From Indolivaga macrotermitis (GTDB lineage Bacteria; Bacteroidota; Bacteroidia; Bacteroidales; Dysgonomonadaceae), in NCBI RefSeq assembly GCF_900128985.1, contig NZ_FQUC01000002.1, positions 496,001 through 560,000 of the forward strand: a stretch of 64,000 nucleotides of DNA. Reading direction: 5' to 3'. Shown piece after piece: positions 26,590 through 34,124 of the stretch; within the stretch, counting starts at the first letter, position 1, and every line of letters starts with the position of its first letter. The notes beneath the pieces are model-generated. The model was not told where the DNA came from and made no database searches. It was given only the letters and a program-made list of their open reading frames with translations. The translations under genes were made by a program, and so were the position numbers.

Positions 26590-26863
26590 TGTTATTATAA
26601 ATGTAGAGACTGCGCGCATCACAGATGCTTGCATATCTGCCGTCAGGCTTCCGGCATTTATCTCGCAGACGGGGCACCCATTCGGTGCAGGCGGTGTAAA
26701 ACGGGATGTTGTTTGAGCCGGAGGCGAGTTTTATCCCGTTTAACCGGCAAACCATTAATGGGTCGGCGAGGGATGTAGCCTTGATCTTTTGCTTCGTTTT
26801 GTATCAAGACAAAATGAAGAACAAGCCTAAAGGCGCGTTAGTAAAAAATAATCAAAAACACCC
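26590..26863. repeat. GC-richer intergenic element, possible interspersed repeat
   Basis: Between the terminator and the exonuclease gene, the DNA is clearly GC-richer than its surroundings (for example AGCCGGAGGCGAG and GGTCGGCGAGGG). It ends in an imperfect hairpin, CTTTTGCTTCGTTTTG against CAAGACAAAATGAAG around GTAT. I recall similar GTATCAAGACAAAA hairpins as repeated intergenic sequences in Bacteroidetes, from memory only. No ORF is convincing. Confidence 0.35.
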
Positions 26864-27358
26864 ATGTTACGAGATTTTGCAGCTATAGATTTTGAGACAG
26901 CCAACGAACAATTATCCAGTGTTTGCAGTGTCGGAATAGTGATCGTAAGGAACGGTACTATCGATGAACGCTTTTACAGCCTTATCCAACCCGAACCAAA
27001 TTATTACAGCCTGCAAAATACAAATGCACATGGCATAACGTACGAAGATACAGCGAAAGAAGCAGTATTCCCTTTGGTATGGACACAAGCCGAACCGTTG
27101 ATCAGAGACCTGCCATTTGTCGCCCACAACAAAGGTTTTGACGAAGCCTGCCTAAAAGCCGTTTTCAAAACCTACCAGATGGATTATCCCGATTACCGCT
27201 TTTATTGCACATTAGCCGAATCGCGCCGTCAGTTGAAATATCTGCCCAATCATCAACTACATACCGTAGCAGCCGACTGCGGCTATGTCCTGACCAACCA
27301 TCACCATGCTTTGGCCGATGCAGAGGCTTGTGCTGAAATAGCATTGCAGTTGCTGTAG
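26864..27358 (+). CDS. DEDDh 3'-5' exonuclease (DnaQ-like)
   Basis: 164 residues, a stand-alone exonuclease domain. Metal ligands are Asp9 and Glu11 (AIDFET), Asp93 (HNKGFDEACL), and His147/Asp152 (HHALADAEA), the complete DEDDh set. Similar single-domain proteins proofread or degrade ssDNA or RNA; the ones with this short length are often annotated as PolC-type 3'-5' exonuclease. There is no polymerase or helicase domain. It is upstream of the ABC-F gene, but that gene has its own promoter. Confidence 0.92.
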   Translation: MLRDFAAIDFETANEQLSSVCSVGIVIVRNGTIDERFYSLIQPEPNYYSLQNTNAHGITYEDTAKEAVFPLVWTQAEPLIRDLPFVAHNKGFDEACLKAVFKTYQMDYPDYRFYCTLAESRRQLKYLPNHQLHTVAADCGYVLTNHHHALADAEACAEIALQLL

Positions 27359-27423
27359 TCTGTTATCCATCTGATACAGGCTTTTTTAGGAGATTAAATT
27401 TGGAGAATTCACCGGAATAACCC

Positions 27424-27431
27424 TATCTTTG
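27424..27431 (+). promoter_or_regulatory. -7 promoter box of the ABC-F transcript
   Basis: TATCTTTG followed by C matches the consensus. It puts the transcript start near 27437, giving the ABC-F gene a leader of about 250 bases. Confidence 0.65.
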
Positions 27432-27458
27432 CATCAGTATTCACTTAAATCCGTAAAA

Positions 27459-27470
27459 ATGTACAGATAA
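27459..27470 (+). CDS. Minimal leader ORF (Met-Tyr-Arg-stop)
   Basis: ATG TAC AGA TAA lies about 22 bases after the expected transcript start, directly before the first of several hairpins. Very short leader ORFs of this kind precede some antibiotic-inducible resistance genes. Chance is possible for so short an ORF; its position is the argument. Confidence 0.4.
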   Translation: MYR

Positions 27471-27546
27471 GAAACCTCCACTACATAAATTGGGTTTCAT
27501 CTTTCAATAACCAGTTATTGAATTTAATATCCTCACTTGGATATTA
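27471..27546 (+). promoter_or_regulatory. Stacked hairpins in ABC-F leader
   Basis: Three stems in a row: GAAACC with GGTTTC (27471-27498), CAATAAC with GTTATTG (27505-27520), and TAATATCC with GGATATTA (27525-27546). The first begins at the base after the MYR stop codon. Such density of stems in 76 bases suggests a folded regulatory leader. Confidence 0.55.
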
Positions 27547-27599
27547 GTCTGTCATTTATATCAAATAATTTTGTAGAGGAACGGTTCTTTTCGGCATTT

Positions 27600-27692
27600 A
27601 TGATGTTGACGTGTCCGTCCTGTATCCAGACTTTTTTGAGGCTCAATTTGATAATCAAATTTTTAAACAATCAAAAGGAAATTGAGCTATGA
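27600..27692 (+). CDS. Second leader ORF, 30 codons, overlapping the ABC-F start
   Basis: From ATG ATG at 27600 the frame encodes 30 residues (starting MMLTCPSC, ending KEIEL). Its TGA stop overlaps the ABC-F ATG in an ATGA tetranucleotide, the standard arrangement for translational coupling. Ribosomes on this ORF would open the hairpin that closes against the ABC-F start codon. I do not recognise the peptide. Confidence 0.45.
   Translation: MMLTCPSCIQTFLRLNLIIKFLNNQKEIEL
27641..27687 (+). promoter_or_regulatory. Start-site hairpin of ABC-F gene
   Basis: GCTCAATTT (27641-27649) is the exact inverse of AAATTGAGC (27679-27687), which ends one base before the ATG. The closed stem would hide the ribosome-binding region. 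Confidence 0.6.
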
Positions 27693-29287
27693 CAAAAATA
27701 GTAGACATACAAAACTTTACCTATGAACACCCCGACAGGGAGGTTCTTTTCAGGAACATCAATTTACAGATTGTCGAAGGGCAGAAAATCGCCCTGATAG
27801 GAAGAAACGGAACAGGAAAAACAACCCTGTTACGGGCCATAACCGATTATGAGAAATATCCCGAAATAAAAACCGGGGCTGAGCCTTACAATATACCCCA
27901 ACATGTCGATGTATATAACAGTTGGACAATAGCCCGTATTCTGGGAATCGAAGACAAACTCTGTGCATTGAACGCTATTAGCGCAGGTGACACTTCTCAG
28001 GAGAATTTCGATATTCTGGATGATGACTGGGACATAGAGAATAAAGCTATCTCCGTTTTATCATACTGGGATATGGAGCAAATAAGCCTCAACTCTAAAA
28101 TGGAAGAATTGAGCGGCGGCGAGAAAATAAAAATATTCCTTTCGGGCATAACGCTGCATCAGCCAAAGTTCGTTATTCTGGATGAGCCAACCAATCATCT
28201 CGACTATGCTGCAAGAGAGACATTATATGCATGGATAAAAAACACTACGGCTACATTACTGATAGTGAGTCACGACAGGTATTTGCTCAACCTACTGACA
28301 GACATGTATGAACTGACCGAAAAAGGCATAAATTTTTATCCGGGTAATTATGATGCCTACGAAGATCAGAAAGAAGCAGAACAAGACGCCCTACTGAAAC
28401 AACTGGATTCGCAAAGACAGGAACTAAAGAAGGCCAAGAAGATACAACAGGCCGTTGTTGAACGCAGGCAGAAAATAGAATCGAGAGGCAAAGGGCAGAC
28501 TGCAAAGAAGTCTATACCGCGGATTGTAGCCAATGCAAGAAAAGGTGCAGCAGAACAAACTTCATCCAATCTGGCAGACAAGCACAGCAAAAAAATAGCA
28601 GGGATAGGACAGTCGATACAACAACTGAAAGAAGGCATCGATAATACTCAGAATCTAAGATTCAGCGTAGCAGATTCACAGTTGCATAAAGGGAAGATAC
28701 TGGCAGAAGCAATCGCAATAAATTATTCTTATAACGAGGATAAGATATGGGAAACAAACTTAAGCTTCACCATAACCAGTGGTAACAGAATTCAGCTTAA
28801 AGGTAGAAACGGATCGGGAAAATCAACACTTATCAAACTGATAACAAGGCAGTATCAGACCACAGAGGGTATACTTAAACTGGCAGACTTCGATTTTCTG
28901 TACCTCGATCAGTCTTATTCATTGATCAACGATTCTAAAACTGTTTATGAGCAGGCACAACAATACAACAACGATATGCCGGAAAGTGAAGTAAAAAGAT
29001 TCCTAACACATTCTCAGTTCTTTTCCGACACTTGGGACAAGCCCTGTTCGGTACTGAGTGGCGGTGAGAAAATGAAGTTATCTCTGTGTTTTCTTGTAAT
29101 AGCCAATAAAGCACCCGATATGCTGATTCTGGATGAGCCAACCAATAATCTGGATATAAGCAGCATGGAAGTATTAATCAAAGCCGTAAAAGATTATTCG
29201 GGTAGCCTAGTTGTTGTGAGCCACGATAAGTATTTCACAGATCAGGTAGGATTAGAAAACGAGATCGATCTGGATGTCTTATTGTAA
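27689..29287 (+). CDS. ABC-F family ATPase, probable ribosome-protection factor
   Basis: 532 residues, two ABC domains without membrane segments. Domain 1 has Walker A GRNGTGKTT (38-46), signature LSGGEKIKI and Walker B VILDEPTNHLD. Domain 2 has GRNGSGKST, LSGGEKMKL and ILDEPTNNLD. The linker (about 220-290) is charged and contains KKSIPRI, the P-site tRNA interaction motif region of the family. ABC-F proteins act on the ribosomal E site, either in normal translation or by removing antibiotics such as lincosamides, streptogramins and phenicols. The structured leader favours an inducible role, but a housekeeping role is not excluded. The 3' end overlaps the converging DUF779 gene by 9 bases. 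Confidence 0.9.
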   Translation: MTKIVDIQNFTYEHPDREVLFRNINLQIVEGQKIALIGRNGTGKTTLLRAITDYEKYPEIKTGAEPYNIPQHVDVYNSWTIARILGIEDKLCALNAISAGDTSQENFDILDDDWDIENKAISVLSYWDMEQISLNSKMEELSGGEKIKIFLSGITLHQPKFVILDEPTNHLDYAARETLYAWIKNTTATLLIVSHDRYLLNLLTDMYELTEKGINFYPGNYDAYEDQKEAEQDALLKQLDSQRQELKKAKKIQQAVVERRQKIESRGKGQTAKKSIPRIVANARKGAAEQTSSNLADKHSKKIAGIGQSIQQLKEGIDNTQNLRFSVADSQLHKGKILAEAIAINYSYNEDKIWETNLSFTITSGNRIQLKGRNGSGKSTLIKLITRQYQTTEGILKLADFDFLYLDQSYSLINDSKTVYEQAQQYNNDMPESEVKRFLTHSQFFSDTWDKPCSVLSGGEKMKLSLCFLVIANKAPDMLILDEPTNNLDISSMEVLIKAVKDYSGSLVVVSHDKYFTDQVGLENEIDLDVLL

Positions 29288-29632
29288 CATTTTTAGTTCG
29301 TCTTCGGAGAAAAGCCTCGAACGGATAACGAATGATTTTTCATAGTCACTTTCGAGGGAAAAACCTCCGTAAGCACTATCTACGACATCGAGAGTTAACT
29401 GGCTGTACCGCCAGTATTCAAATACATCTTTGTCCATATAGTAAGGAAATCCCTCGATTGTGGCGAATAAGACATCTTTACTTTTTTCATAAAAATCGCC
29501 CTTTGCCATACAAATGGGACGGGAGCCTTCGCAGCATCCACCCGACTGATAAAAGACAAGATCACCAAATTCGTCCGTCAAACGGCGAATAACTTCTTTC
29601 GACTGATCTGTTGTGATAATACGTTCTACCAT
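29279..29632 (-). CDS. DUF779-family protein
   Basis: 117 residues with the family signature FYQSGGCCEGSRPIC (about 28-42) and a late SLE segment. DUF779 proteins nearly always accompany acetaldehyde-type aldehyde dehydrogenases, as here (56 bases downstream of that gene). The paired Cys suggest metal or redox binding. The function is unknown; a chaperone or activator of the dehydrogenase has been the natural idea. A terminator hairpin lies between the two genes, which would lower its expression relative to the enzyme. Confidence 0.88.
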   Translation of the reverse strand: MVERIITTDQSKEVIRRLTDEFGDLVFYQSGGCCEGSRPICMAKGDFYEKSKDVLFATIEGFPYYMDKDVFEYWRYSQLTLDVVDSAYGGFSLESDYEKSFVIRSRLFSEDELKMLQ

Positions 29633-29642
29633 ATTATTTATT

Positions 29643-29684
29643 AGAAAAACGGGTTCACAGACTATTTGTCTGTGAACCCGTTAT
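29643..29684 (-). terminator. Hairpin with T-run between aldehyde dehydrogenase and DUF779
   Basis: AACGGGTTCACAGAC pairs perfectly with GTCTGTGAACCCGTT. On the minus strand it is followed by T5. It is an intrinsic terminator inside an apparent two-gene operon. Confidence 0.85.
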
Positions 29685-29688
29685 ATGA

Positions 29689-31194
29689 TTAGAAGAATCC
29701 CAGTTTATTCTTGTTATAAGATATCAGCATATTCTTAGCCTGACTATAATGGTCGAGCATCATTTTGTGATTTTCGCGACCGATTCCCGATTGCTTATAT
29801 CCTCCGAAAGGTGCTCCTGCCGGATAAGCATGATATTGGTTTATCCACACACGCCCTGCCTGTATTGCTCTCGGCACCTGATATATTTCGTGTGCATCTC
29901 TTGTCCAAAGCCCTGCGCCCAAACCGTATATCGTATCGTTAGCAATAGCGATAGCTTCTGCCGTATCTTTGAAAGTCGTAACAGACAGTACCGGGCCGAA
30001 TATCTCTTCCTGGAAAATACGCATCTTGTTATTCCCTTTGAACAGAGTCGGCTGAATATAGAAACCGCCTTCGAGGTCACCGCCCAAATGCTGAACATCA
30101 CCACCAATGAGTAGCTCGGCTCCTTCTTCCTTACCTATATTTATGTAATTCAGTATTGTTTCTTTCTGGGCTTTCGAAACCTGAGCACCCATCATCGTGG
30201 TTTTATCCAGAGGATTACCCATTTTAATCGCTTTCACACGCTCCAATACACGGGGCATAAACTTGTCATAAATATCTTCGTGAACCAACAGGCGTGACGG
30301 GCAGGTACATATCTCCCCTTGATTCAAAGCAAACAATACAGCACCTTCGATTGCCTTATCGAAATATTCATCGTCAGCGTCGGCTACCGATTTCATAAAT
30401 ACATTAGGAGACTTACCTCCCAATTCGAGAGTAACAGGGATAATATTTTCGGTAGCATATTGCATTACCTGACGCCCCACTGCGGTAGAACCAGTAAAGG
30501 CTGCTTTAGCAACTCGTGGCGAAGTCACCAGAGGTTTACCCAGCTTAGCACCCGAACCATTGATAACATTCACTACTCCCGGAGGCAGAATATTTCCGAT
30601 TATCTCCATTAGTACCATAATAGATATCGGAGTATCGAACGCAGGTTTCAAAACTACAGTGTTTCCTGCAGCCAATGCCGGAGCCAGTTTCCAGCAAGCC
30701 ATTAATAAAGGAAAATTCCACGGAATAATCTGGGCTATTACGCCAATCGGTTCACGCACTATAATAGATACTGTATCGGCATCGAGCTCTGCGATAGAAC
30801 CTTCTTCAGCACGAATAACACTTGCAAAGTACCTGAAATGGTCAATAGCCAATGGCACATCTGCCAATAAAGTTTCACGAACCGCTTTCCCGTTATCAAC
30901 GGTCTCTACGGCAGCAATATACTCCAGATTGGCTTCCATTGCATCCGCCACTTTATTAAGGATAATACTACGTTGAGCAGGTGAAGTTTTGCTCCATGTT
31001 TCAAATGCTTTATGAGCCGCGTCTAAAGCAAGATCAATGTCTTCGACTGTTGATTTACTTGTTTTTGTGAATACTTTCCCGTCAATAGGAGAAATCACAT
31101 CTCCATATTCTCCTTTTACCGGAGGGACAAATTTTCCACCGATAAAGTTATCATACAACGATTTGAATTGTGGTTTTTGTATTAAGTTATCCAT
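29689..31194 (-). CDS. Aldehyde dehydrogenase (AldB/ExaC type)
   Basis: 501 residues of the NAD(P)-dependent aldehyde dehydrogenase superfamily. IIPWNFPLLMACWKLAPAL and the LELGGKSPNVF motif with the general-base Glu are clear. The catalytic Cys is in NQGEICTCPSR near residue 300, the CTCPSR form of AldB/acetaldehyde dehydrogenases. PFGGYKQSGIGRE is near the end. It oxidises acetaldehyde or similar aldehydes in the cytoplasm. The DUF779 partner agrees with this subgroup. Confidence 0.95.
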   Translation of the reverse strand: MDNLIQKPQFKSLYDNFIGGKFVPPVKGEYGDVISPIDGKVFTKTSKSTVEDIDLALDAAHKAFETWSKTSPAQRSIILNKVADAMEANLEYIAAVETVDNGKAVRETLLADVPLAIDHFRYFASVIRAEEGSIAELDADTVSIIVREPIGVIAQIIPWNFPLLMACWKLAPALAAGNTVVLKPAFDTPISIMVLMEIIGNILPPGVVNVINGSGAKLGKPLVTSPRVAKAAFTGSTAVGRQVMQYATENIIPVTLELGGKSPNVFMKSVADADDEYFDKAIEGAVLFALNQGEICTCPSRLLVHEDIYDKFMPRVLERVKAIKMGNPLDKTTMMGAQVSKAQKETILNYINIGKEEGAELLIGGDVQHLGGDLEGGFYIQPTLFKGNNKMRIFQEEIFGPVLSVTTFKDTAEAIAIANDTIYGLGAGLWTRDAHEIYQVPRAIQAGRVWINQYHAYPAGAPFGGYKQSGIGRENHKMMLDHYSQAKNMLISYNKNKLGFF

Positions 31195-31726
31195 GATATA
31201 TTTATTTAAAATGGTTATATATAAATATACAAAACTTTGTACTGACTGTCGTTTTCAAGTTTGTTTCCAATCGATTATATCCGGGAACTGTTATTTCCCG
31301 GATATAATTCTACCTAATTTAAACTATTCTTTTATAGCTACTTCGTGCTTATCCGCTTCACTAAAAAAGGTTGCTCCTGATTAACTATTGATTATATCTA
31401 TGTTAAAACAAATCCGGGAATCTTTTTGTTTGGTCTGGATTTTATTACTCCACAGGTTTAATATACTTCGAATACAAACCTTCCGAAAATTTGCATTATT
31501 TAACATTTATCGAGGGTTACAACTTATTCTTTTTTTACTTTCCTTTGCACCCAGATTTCATACAGAGATCTTTTTTATTTATGCAAATACTATTCTACAA
31601 GAAGTTCTGGTCTATCAAGAAAAATTATCAAAAACTGCTTCTTCGCATTGGCTGGTAAGCTGATTTTTTTTAGTCAGTAATACGACAACATCACAATTTT
31701 TTCATTTTTTAATTTATAACTTTAAT
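31195..31726. other. Intergenic region with a hairpin and a possible gene remnant
   Basis: 532 bases with no convincing gene. A stem TTATATCCGGGAA with its inverse lies at 31275-31306. Upstream of it on the minus strand, bases 31324-31374 read GATFFSEADKHEVAIKE then TAG, which looks like a protein end, but a stop precedes it at once. It could be the remnant of a lost minus-strand gene with its old terminator. No strong promoter box is seen for the efflux operon. Confidence 0.3.
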
Positions 31727-33046
31727 ATGAGTAAATTCTATTTGCTCACGGTAGCTATGTGCATGCTGCTGTGTGCACAACGACTGTCTGCTCAGGAAAA
31801 AATCAGCAAAACATTGACTCTTGATGAGATGTTTCACCTGGCAACCGAGAACAGTAAACAATTAAAAGTATCGCAAACTGCAATTGAAACAGCAAAGCGG
31901 GCTACAGACGTAGCACGCAATCTACGATTACCTTCATTGGATGCATCGCTGGCACTATCTTATCTGGGAGATGCAACCCTTCTGGACAGGGATTTTGGAA
32001 ATATAACCCGCGCTGCAATGCCACACTTTGGCAATAATTTCGCATTCGAAGCATCTCAAGTAGTATTTGCAGGGGGTGCTATTTCAAACAGTATAGCCAA
32101 AGCCGAACTGGAAGAACAAGTTGCCCGGTTGGCATACGAAAAAGATCAGATGAATATTCGTTTCTTACTTACCGGTTATTATCTTGATCTGTACAAACTC
32201 ATTAATCAGAGAAAAGTATATATAAAAAACATTGAGCAAACCCGATTATTGATCGAACAGATCAGAGCTAAACAACGTGAAGGAATGGCATTAAATAATG
32301 ACATAACCCGCCACGAATTGACCTTGCAGAATTATAATCTGGCTCTTATCGAGATAGATAACAACTCTGATATCCTCAATCATCATCTCGTTGTTACTTT
32401 AGGCTTGCCTTATCATACACAGATCATGCCCGATACTACAATTCTCAACATGAATCTGGTAAATTCGACACCAAACGACATGATGCTGATTGCTGAAAAT
32501 AATTTACCGGAATTAAAAACAGCAACAGTAAATATAGATATAGCAGAGAAAGGAATAAAACTGGCAAAAGCTGATTATTTACCATCTGTAGCTCTTGTTG
32601 CAGTCAATTATCTGGACGGACCAATTACAATAGAAGTTCCGCCAATCAATAAAAACCTGAATTATTGGTATGTTGGTGTAGGAATCAAATATAATCTGTC
32701 GTCGATTTTCAAGACTAAAAAGAATGTAAGGCTTGCAAAAGCTCAACAGTCAATGGCTGTAGATACACGGAATGTCATAACCGAACAAACAGAAACAGCC
32801 ATACATACCGATGCGACACGTTATAAAGAGTCATTCGAAAAGCTGAATACATTCGAGAAAAGCCTTCAACTTGCTAATGAGAATTACAGGATTATCAACA
32901 ACCGTTATACTAATGATCTTGTATTGATAACAGAAATGCTAGATGCCAGTAATACCAAGTTAAATGCAGAGTTACAGGTAGTAAATGCCAAAATAAATAT
33001 CATCTACAATTATTATAAATTACAACGTACAATCGGAAAATTATAA
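31727..33046 (+). CDS. TolC-family outer-membrane efflux protein
   Basis: 439 residues with a signal peptide ending at about LSAQ. Two repeats of long helices and beta strands follow, with a typical N-terminal TLDEMFHLATENSKQL and a C-terminal VNAKINIIYNYYKLQRTIGKL. It forms the trimeric outer-membrane duct of a tripartite pump. It is first of three genes with gaps of 8 bases, completed by an HlyD-like adaptor and an MFS pump. Confidence 0.92.
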   Translation: MSKFYLLTVAMCMLLCAQRLSAQEKISKTLTLDEMFHLATENSKQLKVSQTAIETAKRATDVARNLRLPSLDASLALSYLGDATLLDRDFGNITRAAMPHFGNNFAFEASQVVFAGGAISNSIAKAELEEQVARLAYEKDQMNIRFLLTGYYLDLYKLINQRKVYIKNIEQTRLLIEQIRAKQREGMALNNDITRHELTLQNYNLALIEIDNNSDILNHHLVVTLGLPYHTQIMPDTTILNMNLVNSTPNDMMLIAENNLPELKTATVNIDIAEKGIKLAKADYLPSVALVAVNYLDGPITIEVPPINKNLNYWYVGVGIKYNLSSIFKTKKNVRLAKAQQSMAVDTRNVITEQTETAIHTDATRYKESFEKLNTFEKSLQLANENYRIINNRYTNDLVLITEMLDASNTKLNAELQVVNAKINIIYNYYKLQRTIGKL

Positions 33047-33054
33047 TCGACAAA

Positions 33055-34116
33055 ATGGAAAATCAGAATAACAATAAAAAAGGAAAAAACATCCGTTTCA
33101 GAATATTCAATTATACAATACTTGCACTTATAATTGTAGGTGTAATCTGGGTTTTTGCACAGTTTATCGAGGTTTCCGACACCGGATACACAGATAATGC
33201 ACAGGTTAAGCGGCATATTGTACCCGTAAACTCGCGGGTTCAGGGCTATATCAAAGAAATTCGTTTCGCCGAATACCAACATGTGAATGAAGGAGATACC
33301 CTACTCATCATCGACGATAGCGAATACCTATATCGGCTGGCTCAGGCCGAAGCTAACTACGCCAATGCAGTAGCCGGAAAAGTAATTACCGGATCTACAA
33401 TAAGTACAACCCAAAACAATCTATCCGTATCGGATGCCGGTATTGAAGAGATTAAAGTCCGGTTAGAGAATGCCGCTACCAACCTCAGACGATATAAAAA
33501 TCTTCTGGAGCAGGAATCTGTCACACAGGATCAATACGATAGAATGAAGACCGAATATGATGCCACGAAAGCAAAATATGATATGCTTGTACGTCAAAAG
33601 CAATCAACAGCCCTTGTCGGACAGGAACAAACAAACCGTTTATCCCAGAACGAAGCAAATATCAAGCAGGCAAAAGCGGCATTGGATATTGCTCAGTTAA
33701 ACTTGTCTTATACTGTTATTGTAGCACCACGTAGCGGCATAGTAGGACGGAAAGACTTACAGGTAGGACAGCTAATACAACCCGGTCAGTCTGTGGTTAG
33801 CGTAGTTGACGATTCTGATGTTTGGGTAATTGCAAATTACAAAGAAAAACAAACAAAGAATATATCAGTCGGAGATAATGTTGATGTATCTATTGATGCT
33901 GTGCCTAATGTCAGGTTCAAAGGAAAAGTAACAGCAATGTCTCAGGCTACAGGTTCGGCATTTTCACTTGTACCTACGGATAATGCTACCGGTAATTTCG
34001 TAAAAATAGAACAACGTATACCTATCCGTATCGAACTGACCGGAGAGAATGCCACTGAAAGTTTGGAGAGACTCAAAGCCGGAATGAGTGCCGAAGTATA
34101 TATTCAATCGAAATAA
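33055..34116 (+). CDS. HlyD/EmrA-type membrane-fusion protein
   Basis: 353 residues. One N-terminal helix (about 18-36), then the lipoyl half-motif VNSRVQGYIKEIRFAEYQHVNEGDTLLIID, a helical hairpin of about 100 residues, the second lipoyl half TVIVAPRSGIVGRKDLQVGQLIQPG and a beta-barrel. The split lipoyl domain with the coiled coil between is the EmrA arrangement. It bridges the inner-membrane MFS pump and the TolC-like duct. Confidence 0.94.
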   Translation: MENQNNNKKGKNIRFRIFNYTILALIIVGVIWVFAQFIEVSDTGYTDNAQVKRHIVPVNSRVQGYIKEIRFAEYQHVNEGDTLLIIDDSEYLYRLAQAEANYANAVAGKVITGSTISTTQNNLSVSDAGIEEIKVRLENAATNLRRYKNLLEQESVTQDQYDRMKTEYDATKAKYDMLVRQKQSTALVGQEQTNRLSQNEANIKQAKAALDIAQLNLSYTVIVAPRSGIVGRKDLQVGQLIQPGQSVVSVVDDSDVWVIANYKEKQTKNISVGDNVDVSIDAVPNVRFKGKVTAMSQATGSAFSLVPTDNATGNFVKIEQRIPIRIELTGENATESLERLKAGMSAEVYIQSK

Positions 34117-34124
34117 GTAAACCC

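Noticed and set aside
31388-31663. A 91-codon hydrophobic frame before the efflux operon
   Set aside because: Composition follows AT-rich DNA, there is no promoter or recognised motif.
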